A stretch of 64,000 nt of DNA from Sporosarcina aquimarina (lineage in GTDB: Bacteria > Bacillota > Bacilli > Bacillales_A > Planococcaceae), in the NCBI RefSeq assembly GCF_023715615.1, contig NZ_JAMBOM010000001.1, positions 682,001 through 746,000 on the forward strand, written 5' to 3'. A program made the position numbers and the translations under genes. Shown here piece after piece: positions 36,297 to 46,945 of the stretch. Below the pieces are notes generated by a model that was given only the letters and a program-made list of their open reading frames with translations, did not search any database and was not told the DNA's origin. Numbering within the stretch: position 1 is the first letter of the stretch; each line of letters begins with the position of its first letter.

Positions 36297-36605
36297 ATGG
36301 CTGATGAAATGAAAGAAAGCATGATGGGCGTTCTTGAAAATGTGATTGACCCTGAGCTTGGTGTAGATATAGTAAACCTCGGTCTCGTCTATGATGCAGA
36401 ATTGCTTGAAGGCGGAATCGGTAAAGTCACGATGACACTTACATCTATCGGTTGTCCGATGGGTCCTCAAATTGTTGCGAATGTGAAGCAAGAACTGATG
36501 GAGCTCCCAGAAGTGAAAGACGTCGAAGTCGACATCGTTTGGAATCCACCTTGGTCACGTGAAAACATGTCACGCTATGCAAAAATGGCGCTAGGCGTGC
36601 GATAA
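36297..36605 (+). CDS. yitW: MIP18/DUF59 family Fe-S assembly protein (YitW-like)
   Basis: A 102-residue protein of the MIP18/PaaD-like family. The start MLENVIDPELGVDIVNLGL-like segment (GVLENVIDPELGVDIVNLG), the conserved cysteine in TSIGCPMGP, and the WNPPWSRENMS tail are diagnostic. Members, such as SufT, assist maturation of iron-sulfur proteins. GAAAGGGG lies before the ATG. It follows yitV by 52 nt and ends in a strong terminator. Confidence 0.92.
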   Translation: MADEMKESMMGVLENVIDPELGVDIVNLGLVYDAELLEGGIGKVTMTLTSIGCPMGPQIVANVKQELMELPEVKDVEVDIVWNPPWSRENMSRYAKMALGVR

Positions 36606-36619
36606 ATAAGCAGAATAAG

Positions 36620-36655
36620 ATCCGGCTGGTGAGTTTTTCACTGGTCGGATTTTTT
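36620..36655 (+). terminator. Rho-independent terminator after yitW
   Basis: ATCCG...CGGAT stem extended by several G-U pairs, then TTTTTTG. Confidence 0.85.
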
Positions 36656-36711
36656 GTGTTTTACTAATATGTGCGCGGGAAATACTAGTTAATGAGACCT
36701 AAGCATCTGAC

Positions 36712-36740
36712 TTTACATGCGCAGAAAAGCGAGGTATACT
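36712..36740 (+). promoter_or_regulatory. Predicted sigma-A promoter of clpB
   Basis: TTTACA (36712-36717), 17-nt spacer, TATACT (36735-36740). The CtsR-like operator starts 6 nt downstream, over the probable transcription start. Confidence 0.72.
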
Positions 36741-36746
36741 ATTATT

Positions 36747-36769
36747 AGTCAAAGATAGTCAAAGTCAAA
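36747..36769 (+). promoter_or_regulatory. CtsR operator (heptad repeats)
   Basis: Two AGTCAAA heptads separated by GAT (36747-36763) fit the CtsR consensus RGTCAAANANRGTCAAA, and a further GTCAAA adjoins (36764-36769). CtsR represses clp genes in Firmicutes and is inactivated by heat or thiol stress. The position overlapping the start site fits repression. Confidence 0.82.
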
Positions 36770-36800
36770 TTAACAATAAATTATAATGAGGTGATGGTTC

Positions 36801-38942
36801 ATGAGAATGGACGGCGTACAAGAAGATCAGCGTTTACCATTAGAACAATTTGGACGCAACCTGGTTGAAGAAGTGAAAAACGGAAAAATGGATCCCGTTA
36901 TTGGCCGAGATGAAGAAATTAGAAATGTGATTCGAATTTTATCGAGGAAAACGAAAAATAATCCGGTCTTAATCGGAGAACCTGGTGTTGGTAAGACGGC
37001 AATCGTCGAAGGACTTGCTCAACGTATTGTAAAAGGTGATGTGCCAGAAGGGTTAAAAGACCGTCAAATTCACGAACTCGATATGAGTTCACTCATTGCG
37101 GGAGCGAAGTATCGTGGAGAATTTGAAGAACGACTTAAAGCGGTGTTAAAACAAGTAAAAGAGAGTAATGGTGAAATTATTCTCTTCATTGACGAAATTC
37201 ATACGATTGTTGGCGCAGGGAAGACGGAAGGAGCGATGGATGCTGGAAATATGTTGAAACCGATGCTTGCACGAGGTGAATTATACTGTATCGGTGCCAC
37301 AACATTAGACGAATATCGGATGTATATCGAAAAAGATCCAGCACTTGAGCGACGTTTCCAGCAAGTAATGGTGCGAGAACCATCAATTGAAGATACGATT
37401 TCGATTTTACGTGGATTAAAAGAGCGTTTTGAATTGCACCATGGAGTACGAATCCATGACCGGGCTCTTGTTGCATCGGCAACATTGTCAGATCGCTATT
37501 TAACAGAACGATTCATGCCAGACAAAGCGATTGACCTCATGGATGAAGCAAGTGCAATGATTCGTACAGAAATCGATTCGATGCCGCAAGAGCTAGACCA
37601 AGTGACACGTCGTATTTTGCAACTTGAAATTGAAGAACAGGCATTGACGAAAGAAAAGGATCCCATTAGTCAAAATCGACTCGCCGCCTTGCGTGATGAA
37701 CTAAAAGAGTTGAAAGATTCTTCGGCAGGCATGCGCGAGCAATGGGAGACCGAAAAGAAAAAACTACAAGATGTGCAAGATGTGCGCGAGAAGTTAGATC
37801 GTTATCGTCGTGAATTGGAAGATGCGGAAAACAAATTCGACCTGAACAAAGCCGCGGAATTACGTCACGGTAAAATTCCTATGCTGGAACACCAACTGCA
37901 TGAATTAGAAGAGCAGTTTAAGGGTGGGGCAGAAAACCGTTTGATTCGCGAAGAAGTAACCGAAGATGAAATCGCGATGATTGTAGCGCGCTGGACAGGA
38001 ATCCCAGTAACGAAGCTGATGGAAGGCGAACGTGAGAAGTTGTTACGATTGGGCGATACGTTGAAAGAGCGGGTCATTGGTCAAGATAATGCCGTTCAAC
38101 TTGTGACGGAAGCGGTATGGCGTGCTCGTTCAGGCATTAAAGACCCTGATAAACCGATTGGCTCGTTCCTATTCCTAGGTCCAACAGGAGTCGGAAAAAC
38201 GGAGCTTGCGAAAACACTCGCAGGCACACTATTCGACTCTGTGGAACACTTCATTCGAATTGATATGTCTGAGTATATGGAGAAACACAGCGTCTCCCGT
38301 CTTGTCGGAGCACCTCCAGGATATATCGGTTATGAAGAAGGGGGACAATTGACGGAAGCGGTACGTCGTAATCCATACTCCGTTGTCTTGCTTGATGAAA
38401 TTGAGAAAGCCCATCCAGATGTCTCAAATATTTTATTGCAAATCTTAGATGATGGTCGAATTACGGATAGCCAAGGTCGTCTAGTGAGTTTTACGAACAC
38501 CGTAGTCATCATGACGTCCAACATTGGTTCGCAGTTTTTAATGAGTGGTCAGTTTGAATCTGAAGAACACGCTGCAGAAGATTTGGTGATGGCGGAATTG
38601 CGCAATCACTTTAAGCCGGAGTTACTGAATAGAATGGATGACATTATCATTTTCCATTCACTTTCAGGCAATGCGTTCGTTGAAATCGCACGGAAGATGT
38701 TAGATGATCTTGTGCGTAGATTGGATGGCCAAGATATCCCGTTGACGTATGAGGAGCCTGTTCTCGAATGGGTCGTTGAAGAAGGGACAGATGCCGATTT
38801 CGGTGCGCGACCATTGAAACGGTTCATCCAACGATATGTGGAAACGGCAGTTGCGAAGGAAGTCATCAAAGGCGATTTAGCGGAAAATCAACGCTTGCAT
38901 CTTCGGATGGAAGACGGGACGCTGATTGTGGATATACGTTAA
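36801..38942 (+). CDS. clpB: ClpB-type AAA+ disaggregase lacking the N-terminal domain
   Basis: A 713-residue double-AAA+ protein. NBD1 (Walker A GEPGVGKT, about 58-66) begins almost at the N terminus. A complete ClpB-like coiled-coil M domain follows (about 285-400, with the [13 protein letters not shown] motif), then NBD2 (GPTGVGKT, about 458-466). The canonical ClpB N-domain of about 140 residues is absent and no coding for it lies upstream. The M domain and [21 protein letters not shown] segment favour ClpB over ClpC or ClpE; the ClpP-binding loop was not seen. GAGGTGATGG precedes the ATG. Regulation by CtsR is likely, so this should refold aggregates under heat or oxidative stress. Confidence 0.88.
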   Translation: MRMDGVQEDQRLPLEQFGRNLVEEVKNGKMDPVIGRDEEIRNVIRILSRKTKNNPVLIGEPGVGKTAIVEGLAQRIVKGDVPEGLKDRQIHELDMSSLIAGAKYRGEFEERLKAVLKQVKESNGEIILFIDEIHTIVGAGKTEGAMDAGNMLKPMLARGELYCIGATTLDEYRMYIEKDPALERRFQQVMVREPSIEDTISILRGLKERFELHHGVRIHDRALVASATLSDRYLTERFMPDKAIDLMDEASAMIRTEIDSMPQELDQVTRRILQLEIEEQALTKEKDPISQNRLAALRDELKELKDSSAGMREQWETEKKKLQDVQDVREKLDRYRRELEDAENKFDLNKAAELRHGKIPMLEHQLHELEEQFKGGAENRLIREEVTEDEIAMIVARWTGIPVTKLMEGEREKLLRLGDTLKERVIGQDNAVQLVTEAVWRARSGIKDPDKPIGSFLFLGPTGVGKTELAKTLAGTLFDSVEHFIRIDMSEYMEKHSVSRLVGAPPGYIGYEEGGQLTEAVRRNPYSVVLLDEIEKAHPDVSNILLQILDDGRITDSQGRLVSFTNTVVIMTSNIGSQFLMSGQFESEEHAAEDLVMAELRNHFKPELLNRMDDIIIFHSLSGNAFVEIARKMLDDLVRRLDGQDIPLTYEEPVLEWVVEEGTDADFGARPLKRFIQRYVETAVAKEVIKGDLAENQRLHLRMEDGTLIVDIR

Positions 38943-38953
38943 CTAATCGTTCG

Positions 38954-38994
38954 AGCCCCCTTTCGTAACATTCGAAAGGGGGCTTGTTTTTTTG
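38954..38994 (+). terminator. Rho-independent terminator after clpB
   Basis: Perfect 12-bp stem AGCCCCCTTTCG / CGAAAGGGGGCT with a 7-nt loop, then TGTTTTTTT. Confidence 0.95.
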
Positions 38995-39009
38995 TGGAAA
39001 TGAATGCCC

Positions 39010-39520
39010 CCGCTTGTTTCCAGAGGCAAGGCGATCGATCCGAGCAAGAACCCGCTCGTTTGCGAAAGCAAGGCGCTCGATCTGAGCAAGCCCCCGCTCG
39101 TTTCCGAAAGCAAGGCGCTCGATCTGAGCAAGCCCCCGCTCGTTTCCGAAGGCAAGGCGCTCGATCGGAGCAAGCCCCCGCTCGTTTCCGTAGGCAAGGC
39201 GCTCGATCGGAGCAAGCCCCCGCTCGTTTCCGAAGGCAATGCGCTCGATCCGAGCGAGAACCCGCTCGTTTCCAGAGGCAAGGCGATCGATCCGGGCAAG
39301 AACCCGCTCGTTTGCGAAAGCAAGGCGCTCGATCTGAGCGAGAACCCGCTCGTTTACGAAAGCAATGCGCTCGATCCGAGCAAGCCCCCGCTCGTTTCCG
39401 TAGTCAAGGCGATCGATCCGGGCAAGAACCCGCTCGTTTACGAAAGCAAGGCGCTCGATCGGAGCAAGAACCCGCTCGTTTCCGAAAGCAAGGCGCTCGA
39501 TCCGGGCAAGCCCCCGCTCC
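39010..39520. repeat. Intergenic array 4: 21-nt CGCTCG/CGATCG repeats, GC-rich
   Basis: Units of exactly 21 nt start CG(A/C)TCG. They alternate between a CGCTCGTTTCCGAAAGCAAGG-like form and a CGCTCGATCCGAGCAAGCCCC-like form, giving a 42-nt period (unit starts at 39074, 39095, 39116 and so on; about 24 units). Because 21 is a multiple of three, frames on both strands stay open for up to about 180-220 codons, but these lack ribosome-binding sites and repeat the same few residues. I treat them as spurious. The array separates clpB from a convergent small membrane protein gene. Confidence 0.93.
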
Positions 39521-39568
39521 ATTCACAACACAAGTTGCCGAATCCCACTAACTAAATTCTTCTCTCCA

Positions 39569-39603
39569 CAAAAAAACAGCAAAAGGGAACAAACCCTTTC
39601 GCT
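39569..39603 (-). terminator. Rho-independent terminator of the DUF2929 gene
   Basis: On the minus strand AGCGAAAGGG pairs with CCCTTTTGCT around a 6-nt loop, followed by GTTTTTTTG. Confidence 0.85.
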
Positions 39604-39613
39604 GCGATATGGA

Positions 39614-39799
39614 TCAATGCTCTGCAACTGGCTCGTCCGGAATAATCGCAGTAATTGCGAAAACCATCACAGACAAAACAAGTGAGACAATGATTCCAGT
39701 TGTAAATTCAAACGTTGGTACGTTCGCAATGGAACCTGCTACATAGTTGAGCATAGAAACCAATAGGAATGACCAAACAAACGTCATGATGAACTTCAC
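39614..39799 (-). CDS. yjzD: DUF2929 family small membrane protein (YjzD-like)
   Basis: A 61-residue protein with two membrane helices and an acidic C-terminal tail (IIPDEPVAEH). The pattern FVWSFLLVSMLNYVAGSI and the ITAIIPDEP end match DUF2929/YjzD. Function unknown. A GTG at 39799 lies 8 nt behind AGAGG and is the preferred start; the frame is open to 39808. It is divergent from fabH. Confidence 0.7.
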   Translation of the reverse strand: MKFIMTFVWSFLLVSMLNYVAGSIANVPTFEFTTGIIVSLVLSVMVFAITAIIPDEPVAEH

Positions 39800-39911
39800 A
39801 GAAATCACCTCTAGAATACTTTTTCACCTTTCATCATATCATAGCGACGCTCGTTTCGAAACTTAATTTACATCCTCGATAAAAGAGTTTGACGGTTTCG
39901 TGTCTCCATTG

Positions 39912-39940
39912 TTGAAAAAAATCACGATATCCACTATTAT
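39912..39940 (+). promoter_or_regulatory. Predicted sigma-A promoter of fabHF
   Basis: TTGAAA (39912-39917), 17-nt spacer, TATTAT (39935-39940), overlapping the start of the FapR site. Confidence 0.72.
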
Positions 39941-39956
39941 TGATACCAGGTACTAA
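39940..39956 (+). promoter_or_regulatory. FapR operator upstream of fabH
   Basis: TTGATACCAGGTACTAA reads TTAGTACCTGGTATCAA on the other strand, close to the known FapR consensus TTAGTACCTRGTATCTAA. FapR represses fatty-acid and phospholipid genes and is released by malonyl-CoA. The site overlaps the -10 element and the probable start. Confidence 0.85.
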
Positions 39957-39986
39957 CAATAGATAACAAGGAACGGGGTATGAGCA

Positions 39987-40919
39987 ATGGGTGTAGGACT
40001 TCTAAGTATTGGCAAGTATGTCCCTGAACACGTGCTGACAAACGCAGATCTTGAAAAAAGAATGGATACATCAGACGAATGGATTCGTACACGCACAGGA
40101 ATTGAAGAACGCCGTATTGCTGATAATTGTACAGATACATCAGATATGGCTTATGCAGCTGCAAAAGAAGCGATAGAAAAAGCAGGCATTGAGCCTGAGC
40201 AAATTGGAATGATTTTAGTGGCAACTGTAACACCGGATCGTCCATTTCCTTCTGTAGCAACGATGCTTCAAGCACGCCTAGGTGCAAAAAATGCTGCTGC
40301 AATGGATGTTTCTGCAGCATGTGCAGGATTCATGTACGGCGTTGTCACTGCAAAGCATTTTGTAGAAGCTGGCACATATGATTATGTACTTGTGGTAGGT
40401 GTTGAAAAACTATCCAAGATTACAGATTGGAAAGATCGCAATACAGCAGTCTTATTTGGAGATGGTGCTGGTGCGGGAATCGTTGGAAAAGTGAGTGGAA
40501 ATCGTGGTATCCTTTCATTCGAATTGGGTGCAGATGGCGCTGGCGGTGAGCATCTTTATCAGGACCGTTATTTGCATATGAACGGACGTGAAGTATTTAA
40601 ATTTGCTGTTCGACAGATGGGTGAGTCGGCAGTGAATGTCATAGAAAAAGCGGGACTGTCAAAAGAAGATGTGGACTTCCTTATACCACACCAAGCGAAC
40701 ATCCGAATCATGGAAGCATCTCGTGAACGTCTCGGACTTCCACCTGAAAAGATGTCTAAATCTGTACACAAATATGGCAACACATCCGCAGCATCGATTC
40801 CGATTTCGTTACATGACGATATCGAAGAAGGACGCGTGAAGGACGATGATATTCTCGTCCTTGTTGGTTTCGGTGGCGGTCTCACTTGGGGCGGCATCTG
40901 TATGCGCTGGGGCAAATAA
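39987..40919 (+). CDS. fabH: 3-oxoacyl-ACP synthase III (FabH)
   Basis: Initiates type II fatty-acid synthesis by condensing an acyl-CoA primer with malonyl-ACP. The 310-residue protein shows the [13 protein letters not shown] segment, catalytic Cys in DVSAACAGF (about 112), His in PHQANIR (about 237) and Asn in GNTSAASIP (about 266). In Bacillus-like organisms FabH accepts branched-chain primers, which gives iso and anteiso lipids. AACGGGGT precedes the ATG weakly. It forms an operon with fabF, 68 nt downstream, under predicted FapR control. Confidence 0.97.
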   Translation: MGVGLLSIGKYVPEHVLTNADLEKRMDTSDEWIRTRTGIEERRIADNCTDTSDMAYAAAKEAIEKAGIEPEQIGMILVATVTPDRPFPSVATMLQARLGAKNAAAMDVSAACAGFMYGVVTAKHFVEAGTYDYVLVVGVEKLSKITDWKDRNTAVLFGDGAGAGIVGKVSGNRGILSFELGADGAGGEHLYQDRYLHMNGREVFKFAVRQMGESAVNVIEKAGLSKEDVDFLIPHQANIRIMEASRERLGLPPEKMSKSVHKYGNTSAASIPISLHDDIEEGRVKDDDILVLVGFGGGLTWGGICMRWGK

Positions 40920-40987
40920 GTCATCTGATATAAATCATACCGAAGGAAGCAACTATTCTATCTATGAAACGAAGGAGAGTTCAACTA

Positions 40988-42226
40988 ATGGAAAAACGAC
41001 GCGTAGTCATTACCGGAATCGGGGCCGTTTCCCCGGTAGGAAATACGGCGGAGGAATCATGGCAGTCCGTTCTTGACCGCAAGTCAGGCATCGGGCCATT
41101 AACGAGACTCGATACTGAGTTATTCCCAGTGAGTGTAGCTGCGGAAGTAAAAGATTTTGACATCGAAGAGTATTTATCTAAAAAAGAAGCTCGTAAAATG
41201 GACCGGTTCACGCACTATGCAATGGCGGCTTCCATCATGGCAATGAAAGATGCGGGGCTTGAAGAGTTGGATGAAGCGACCGGTCTTCGCACTGGTGTCT
41301 GGATTGGCTCAGGCATCGGCGGAATGGAAACGCATGAAAAGCAGTTCCTTACATTCCAGGAAAAAGGCTACCGACGTGTCAGCCCGTTCTTCGTTCCGAT
41401 GATGATTCCTGACATGGCTTCTGGTCAAGTATCCATACATTTTGGTGCCAAAGGTATTAACTCTTGTACCGTGACGGCATGTGCGTCAGGTACAAACTCG
41501 ATTGGAGATGCATTCGAAGTAATTCTTCGAGGCGATGCAGATGTCATGATCACTGGGGGAGCAGAGGCCCCGATCACAACGATGTCTGTCGCAGGTTTCT
41601 GTGCAAATACAGCATTATCACTTAATCCGGATCCCAAAACAGCTTCACGTCCATTCGATAAAGAGCGTGATGGGTTTGTCATCGGTGAAGGAGCCGGGAT
41701 TATTATTTTGGAAGAATACGAGCATGCTGTTCAACGTGGCGCTAAAATCTACGCGGAAGTAATTGGGTATGGGTCGACAGGGGATGCACACCACATTACA
41801 GCTCCTGCTCCTGAAGGTGAAGGCGCTGTGCGTGCCATGCAACAAGCGATTCAGCAAGCTGGAATTTCACCTGATGAAATAGGTTACATTAATGCACACG
41901 GTACGAGTACTGCTTACAATGACTTATTTGAGACGATGGCAGCAAAAACTGTATTTGGCGAACATGCGTACAAACTTGCTATTAGTTCAACAAAGTCGAT
42001 GACAGGACATCTGCTTGGAGCTGCAGGTGGACTGGAAGCAATCTTTACGGCAAAAGCGTTGCAAGAAGGCATATTGCCACCGACAACTAATTATGAAAAT
42101 CCAGATCCAGAGTGTGATCTCGACTACATTACAGACGGTCCTCGTAAAGCGGACGTCACGTATGCAATGAGCAACTCACTTGGATTCGGTGGTCATAACG
42201 CATCACTTATATTCAAGAAAATCTAA
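40988..42226 (+). CDS. fabF: 3-oxoacyl-ACP synthase II (FabF)
   Basis: Elongating ketosynthase of fatty-acid synthesis, 412 residues. The Cys-His-His triad is visible: TACASGTNS (Cys about 164), [11 protein letters not shown] (about 303) and [15 protein letters not shown] (about 340). The start at 40988 ([18 protein letters not shown]) follows AAGGAGA with good spacing; the frame extends to 40964 without one. It ends in a strong terminator. Confidence 0.97.
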   Translation: MEKRRVVITGIGAVSPVGNTAEESWQSVLDRKSGIGPLTRLDTELFPVSVAAEVKDFDIEEYLSKKEARKMDRFTHYAMAASIMAMKDAGLEELDEATGLRTGVWIGSGIGGMETHEKQFLTFQEKGYRRVSPFFVPMMIPDMASGQVSIHFGAKGINSCTVTACASGTNSIGDAFEVILRGDADVMITGGAEAPITTMSVAGFCANTALSLNPDPKTASRPFDKERDGFVIGEGAGIIILEEYEHAVQRGAKIYAEVIGYGSTGDAHHITAPAPEGEGAVRAMQQAIQQAGISPDEIGYINAHGTSTAYNDLFETMAAKTVFGEHAYKLAISSTKSMTGHLLGAAGGLEAIFTAKALQEGILPPTTNYENPDPECDLDYITDGPRKADVTYAMSNSLGFGGHNASLIFKKI

Positions 42227-42237
42227 TTGATTCCAAT

Positions 42238-42279
42238 CAAAAGAGCTACTCGGATTATTTCTCCGAAGTAGCTCTTTTT
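42238..42279 (+). terminator. Rho-independent terminator after fabF
   Basis: AAAAGAGCTACT-CGG... pairs with ...CCGAAGTAGCTCTTTT; the 3' arm runs into TTTTT. Confidence 0.9.
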
Positions 42280-42353
42280 CATGTGTACCGTGTCAGTCTT
42301 AAAAAGTGGATAGTTTTCATATAGTAGGACAAAACTAAAAAAGGATCGATGTC

Positions 42354-43796
<1,443 letters not shown>

Positions 43797-43802
43797 GGAG
43801 TA

Positions 43803-43831
43803 ATTATAATATGCATACACATGGATTGCAA
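43803..43831 (-). promoter_or_regulatory. Sigma-A promoter of trpS
   Basis: On the minus strand TTGCAA (43831-43826), exactly 17 nt, and a perfect TATAAT (43808-43803), just upstream of the T-box leader. Confidence 0.82.
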
Positions 43832-44229
43832 GTACAAATCAGTTTCAAAAAAGATTCTTCGGGAATACTCAAAATAATCAACGAAACTTCTTCAAAAATG
43901 GAACCTTTTGACGTTTGAAACGTACTAGTAGACAAGAACACATTTTCACTAAGGTTTTGTAATTGATAATAAGATTTGAAAAAATTTGATGTTTAATCTC
44001 TTTCAGATATGGGAATAACAGTAGAGATTACATAAATACGGTGTTGAGAAGTAGCGATTATTGCGGAAATGTTACAATCTTGAAGAGTGCAAGAAATAAT
44101 TTTTTAAAAGTGTATTCATTGAGAACAAATGTGTGTATAATAGTCATTATGAACATTAATTTAAAATAATTCTAATGTAAAAAAGATAGTCACCATTATA
44201 TGAAGCCGATTGAAAGGGAGTGTCAGCAA
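43832..44229. other. AT-rich intergenic region between trpS and spx
   Basis: No gene is seen. It must contain the spx promoter. A perfect TATAAT at 44136-44141 lies about 90 nt before spx, but the matching -35 (TATTCA) is poor. B. subtilis spx is read from several promoters, including stress-controlled ones, so a weak -35 is not surprising. Confidence 0.5.
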
Positions 44230-44628
44230 ATGGGCGTTACATTATTTACATCACCAAGCTGTACATCATGTCGAAAAGCGAAAGCATGGTTAGAGGAACA
44301 TGAAATTCCTTACGAGGAGCGTAATATTTTCTCTGAACCTCTAAATATTGATGAAATCAAACAAATTCTTCGAATGACTGAAGATGGAACTGATGAAATC
44401 ATTTCTACTCGCTCTAAGATCTTCCAAAAACTAAATGTTGACGTTGAGAGCTTACCACTTCAACGATTATATGAATTGATCCAAGAACATCCGGGTCTAT
44501 TAAGAAGACCAATCATCTTAGATGAAAAACGTCTTCAAGTAGGGTATAATGAAGATGAAATTCGCCGCTTCTTACCAAGAAAGGTTAGAGCCTATCAGTT
44601 ACTAGAAGCACGTCGCATGGTAAACTAA
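44230..44628 (+). CDS. spx: Global redox regulator Spx
   Basis: Spx is an ArsC-like protein that binds the RNA polymerase alpha C-terminal domain and switches on the disulfide-stress regulon. The 132-residue product is nearly canonical: CxxC redox switch in SPSCTSC (Cys 11 and 14), [15 protein letters not shown], and [16 protein letters not shown]. The start at 44230 follows AAAGGGAG; an in-frame ATG at 44200 lacks such a site. Its degradation adaptor YjbH is encoded 5 kb downstream and mecA next door, as in B. subtilis. Confidence 0.97.
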   Translation: MGVTLFTSPSCTSCRKAKAWLEEHEIPYEERNIFSEPLNIDEIKQILRMTEDGTDEIISTRSKIFQKLNVDVESLPLQRLYELIQEHPGLLRRPIILDEKRLQVGYNEDEIRRFLPRKVRAYQLLEARRMVN

Positions 44629-44643
44629 CGAAAACATATAGAT

Positions 44644-44691
44644 AGCTGATAGGGGATGTCATGGTGAATGCCGTAAACCTATCAGCTTTTT
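44644..44691 (+). terminator. Rho-independent terminator after spx
   Basis: Perfect 10-bp stem AGCTGATAGG / CCTATCAGCT with a 24-nt loop, then TTTTT. Confidence 0.8.
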
Positions 44692-44907
44692 CCATTCTCC
44701 TAGTTTCTGTGCACGGTGCAATGGATAGATTCTACTTAGAAATTTAGCGTAGGGAATGGTTTTTTCACACTTAAAAAAATTTGTCTGCAACCTTCGAGGC
44801 AAAACCCTTTCGTTACTGAAGAATTGAACATATAGTAGAAGAAGCATCGCGGGAACGAAAAAGAAGTTGGACGGCATGTCTACTTCAGGGGAAAGGAGAG
44901 AGAAATC

Positions 44908-45570
44908 ATGGAAATCGAGAGAATCAATGAGAATACGGTCAAATTTTACTTGTCCTACATGGATATCGAAGAGCGAGGCTTCACTCGTGAGGAAGTGTGG
45001 TATAACCGCGATAAGAGTGAGGAATTGTTTTGGGATATGATGGAAGAAATAGATGCGGAATCTGACATTGAGTTTGAAATTGAAGGGCCTTTATGGATTC
45101 AAGTGCATGCAATGAGTGGTGGTATCGAAGTTCTCGTTACGCGAGCTCAGTTACCGGAAGAAGGGGAATCGACGGAATATCCTTATGGCATTGACGATCC
45201 TCGTAAACTCTTCCAGCCTGAACTTGAAGGAACAGATGGATCTTCTGAGTCGACAAATGAGCCTCTTGCTGATAGCAAAATGGCGACAGCACGTGAGTTG
45301 TTCGTGTTTAAAGAGTTTGATGATTTAATCCCTTTGGCTTCTCAACTTTCTAATCTTGATGAATCAACTTCATTGTATTCATTCGAAGATAAGTATTACT
45401 TGTATATTGACTATAGTTCATCAGATAAAGAAACTTCAGATAAAATTGATGTGGAAAGTATTATTCTTGAGTATGGAACACCAACGAACTTGACAATCCA
45501 TCGCTTGAGAGAGTATGGAACAGAAGTAATGGGCTCTCATGTGTTCCAAACCATCGAAACTTATTTCTAA
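44908..45570 (+). CDS. mecA: Adaptor protein MecA
   Basis: MecA targets proteins such as ComK to ClpCP. The 220-residue product has the N-terminal substrate-binding domain (MEIERINENTVKFYLSYMDIEERGF, about 1-80), an acidic linker and the C-terminal ClpC-binding domain (about 105-215). AAAGGAGAGAG precedes the ATG. It lies between spx and coiA, the classical competence neighbourhood. A terminator follows. Confidence 0.96.
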   Translation: MEIERINENTVKFYLSYMDIEERGFTREEVWYNRDKSEELFWDMMEEIDAESDIEFEIEGPLWIQVHAMSGGIEVLVTRAQLPEEGESTEYPYGIDDPRKLFQPELEGTDGSSESTNEPLADSKMATARELFVFKEFDDLIPLASQLSNLDESTSLYSFEDKYYLYIDYSSSDKETSDKIDVESIILEYGTPTNLTIHRLREYGTEVMGSHVFQTIETYF

Positions 45571-45579
45571 AATGTTCAC

Positions 45580-45607
45580 AGCCACCTTTTTTCGAGGTGG
45601 TTTTTTT
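45580..45607 (+). terminator. Rho-independent terminator after mecA
   Basis: CCACCT / AGGTGG stem with a 7-nt loop and seven T. Confidence 0.85.
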
Positions 45608-45743
45608 ATGTTAAAAATATACTTGTGGTGCACTACTCAACCGAGAGATTCTTCAAACTTAGTCACGAATAAGCTGATAATGAGGTTAAATTTGCTATTT
45701 TACAGTTAAATTTGTAAACTATTCAGTGAAAGGGGTGATTTAG

Positions 45744-46892
45744 ATACTCACAGCAAACTTAGCCGATGGAACGCCCGTTGTTCTCGACGATACCGTTAAA
45801 CGAGAGCGCCTGAGAACGTGGCGAACCAATAAACAATTCCGTTGTCCCGAATGTGGTGACCGAGTTGTTTTGAAAGTGGGCTCCATACGGGTTCCTCATT
45901 TTGCTCATGAAGTGGACTCTACTTGTACCTCCAGCTTTTCGGAAGGCGAGTCAATTCCACATCTTCAGGGAAAACAGCTCCTGCACTCGTTCTTTCAGCG
46001 CATCGAAAAACCGTCTGTATTAGAACCACTCATACCCGATCTAGCACAGCGTCCGGACCTGCTTGTGCAACACGAAGGCCGGGCAATCCCGATTGAATTC
46101 CAATGTAGCCGCTTGCCGGAAGATGTGAAATCCAATCGCACAGAAGGGTATCGATCCTTGGGAATGGAGCCTATTTGGATCTTACAAACTCCTGAAAAAT
46201 ATAAAGGGCGCCCTGAAGGAATGGGACTGTTCAGTTTTTCAGCCTTCCATCAATTGTTCTTTACAACGAGCGTATCCCCAGAACATACACTGCTCACATT
46301 ATCCCCAGAGACAAAGGAATTCCATTATTTTAGTCATCTTCTCCCCGTTGATGGAAATCGCTTCATAGCAATTCATCGAAAGTTACCTGCTAATTTACAA
46401 ACCTTTCCGTTCGCACGTCCGAAACTTCCTGATCAGCATGTGCTCCTTCACTACTATAAGTCTTACAAATTCCACAGAACTACGTACTTGGAGCGCTCTA
46501 TTTTTTGGAATCGACGAGGCGTCCAGAATCCTTTTTTACGTCAATGTTATGAACTGAAATTACGTCCGTCAGAACTCCCTCTGTGGATAGGTGTTCCCGT
46601 GAAAGGGAATCGTGCATTCGCTGTTCATGATTGTGAATGGCAGCTTGGCTTGATTTACTTATTGCGACGGTTCGAACTTTCACCAAACTCTTTTCCGATT
46701 CAGCGATTGCGCCAATTTGTACATGCCTATACGGGGGACAGCACAGAACAAATTGGAGCCTGTAGGGATTATTTACAGTTCCTTCAAAGAATTGATTGGA
46801 AAAAGAAGGAGTCCCTCCCGAATGCGCGAATAGAGGAAGAGATTGTTCACATACTTCTAGAGCGATTCCTTGCAATACAGATAGAAAATTGA
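45744..46892 (+). CDS. coiA: Competence protein CoiA, apparently starting with AUA
   Basis: CoiA assists recombination of incoming DNA in competent cells. The 382-residue reading has an N-terminal zinc-finger-like CPEC segment, GSIRVPHFAHE, and a PD-(D/E)xK nuclease-like core with RPDLLVQHEGRAIPIEFQ (Asp, Glu and Gln of the motif). Homology-like sequence (LTANLADGTPVVLDD) extends upstream of the first standard start (TTG 45870) to ATA at 45744. A stop (TAG 45741-45743) lies immediately before it. AAAGGGG is 8 nt upstream of the ATA, ideal for initiation there. A TTG start would delete the zinc-finger part. So either AUA is used or the ATG has mutated. Confidence 0.85.
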   Translation: MLTANLADGTPVVLDDTVKRERLRTWRTNKQFRCPECGDRVVLKVGSIRVPHFAHEVDSTCTSSFSEGESIPHLQGKQLLHSFFQRIEKPSVLEPLIPDLAQRPDLLVQHEGRAIPIEFQCSRLPEDVKSNRTEGYRSLGMEPIWILQTPEKYKGRPEGMGLFSFSAFHQLFFTTSVSPEHTLLTLSPETKEFHYFSHLLPVDGNRFIAIHRKLPANLQTFPFARPKLPDQHVLLHYYKSYKFHRTTYLERSIFWNRRGVQNPFLRQCYELKLRPSELPLWIGVPVKGNRAFAVHDCEWQLGLIYLLRRFELSPNSFPIQRLRQFVHAYTGDSTEQIGACRDYLQFLQRIDWKKKESLPNARIEEEIVHILLERFLAIQIEN

Positions 46893-46945
46893 GAAAATGG
46901 AAAAAGATTCGATTCTCGAATTATCGGGATCAAGGAGGAATTACA

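Noticed and set aside
38866-39555. Three overlapping long frames (minus 38866-39522, plus 38994-39551 and 39004-39555) encoding 14-residue repeats
   Set aside because: They arise because the 21-nt repeat keeps all frames open. They lack ribosome-binding sites, overlap each other and the clpB terminator, and one runs into clpB in antisense.
40846-41076. 76-codon plus-strand frame spanning the fabH end and fabF start
   Set aside because: It overlaps both certain genes in another frame and has no own ribosome-binding site.
44659-44877. 72-codon minus-strand frame between spx and mecA
   Set aside because: It overlaps the spx terminator, has no ribosome-binding site, and its sequence looks like random translation.
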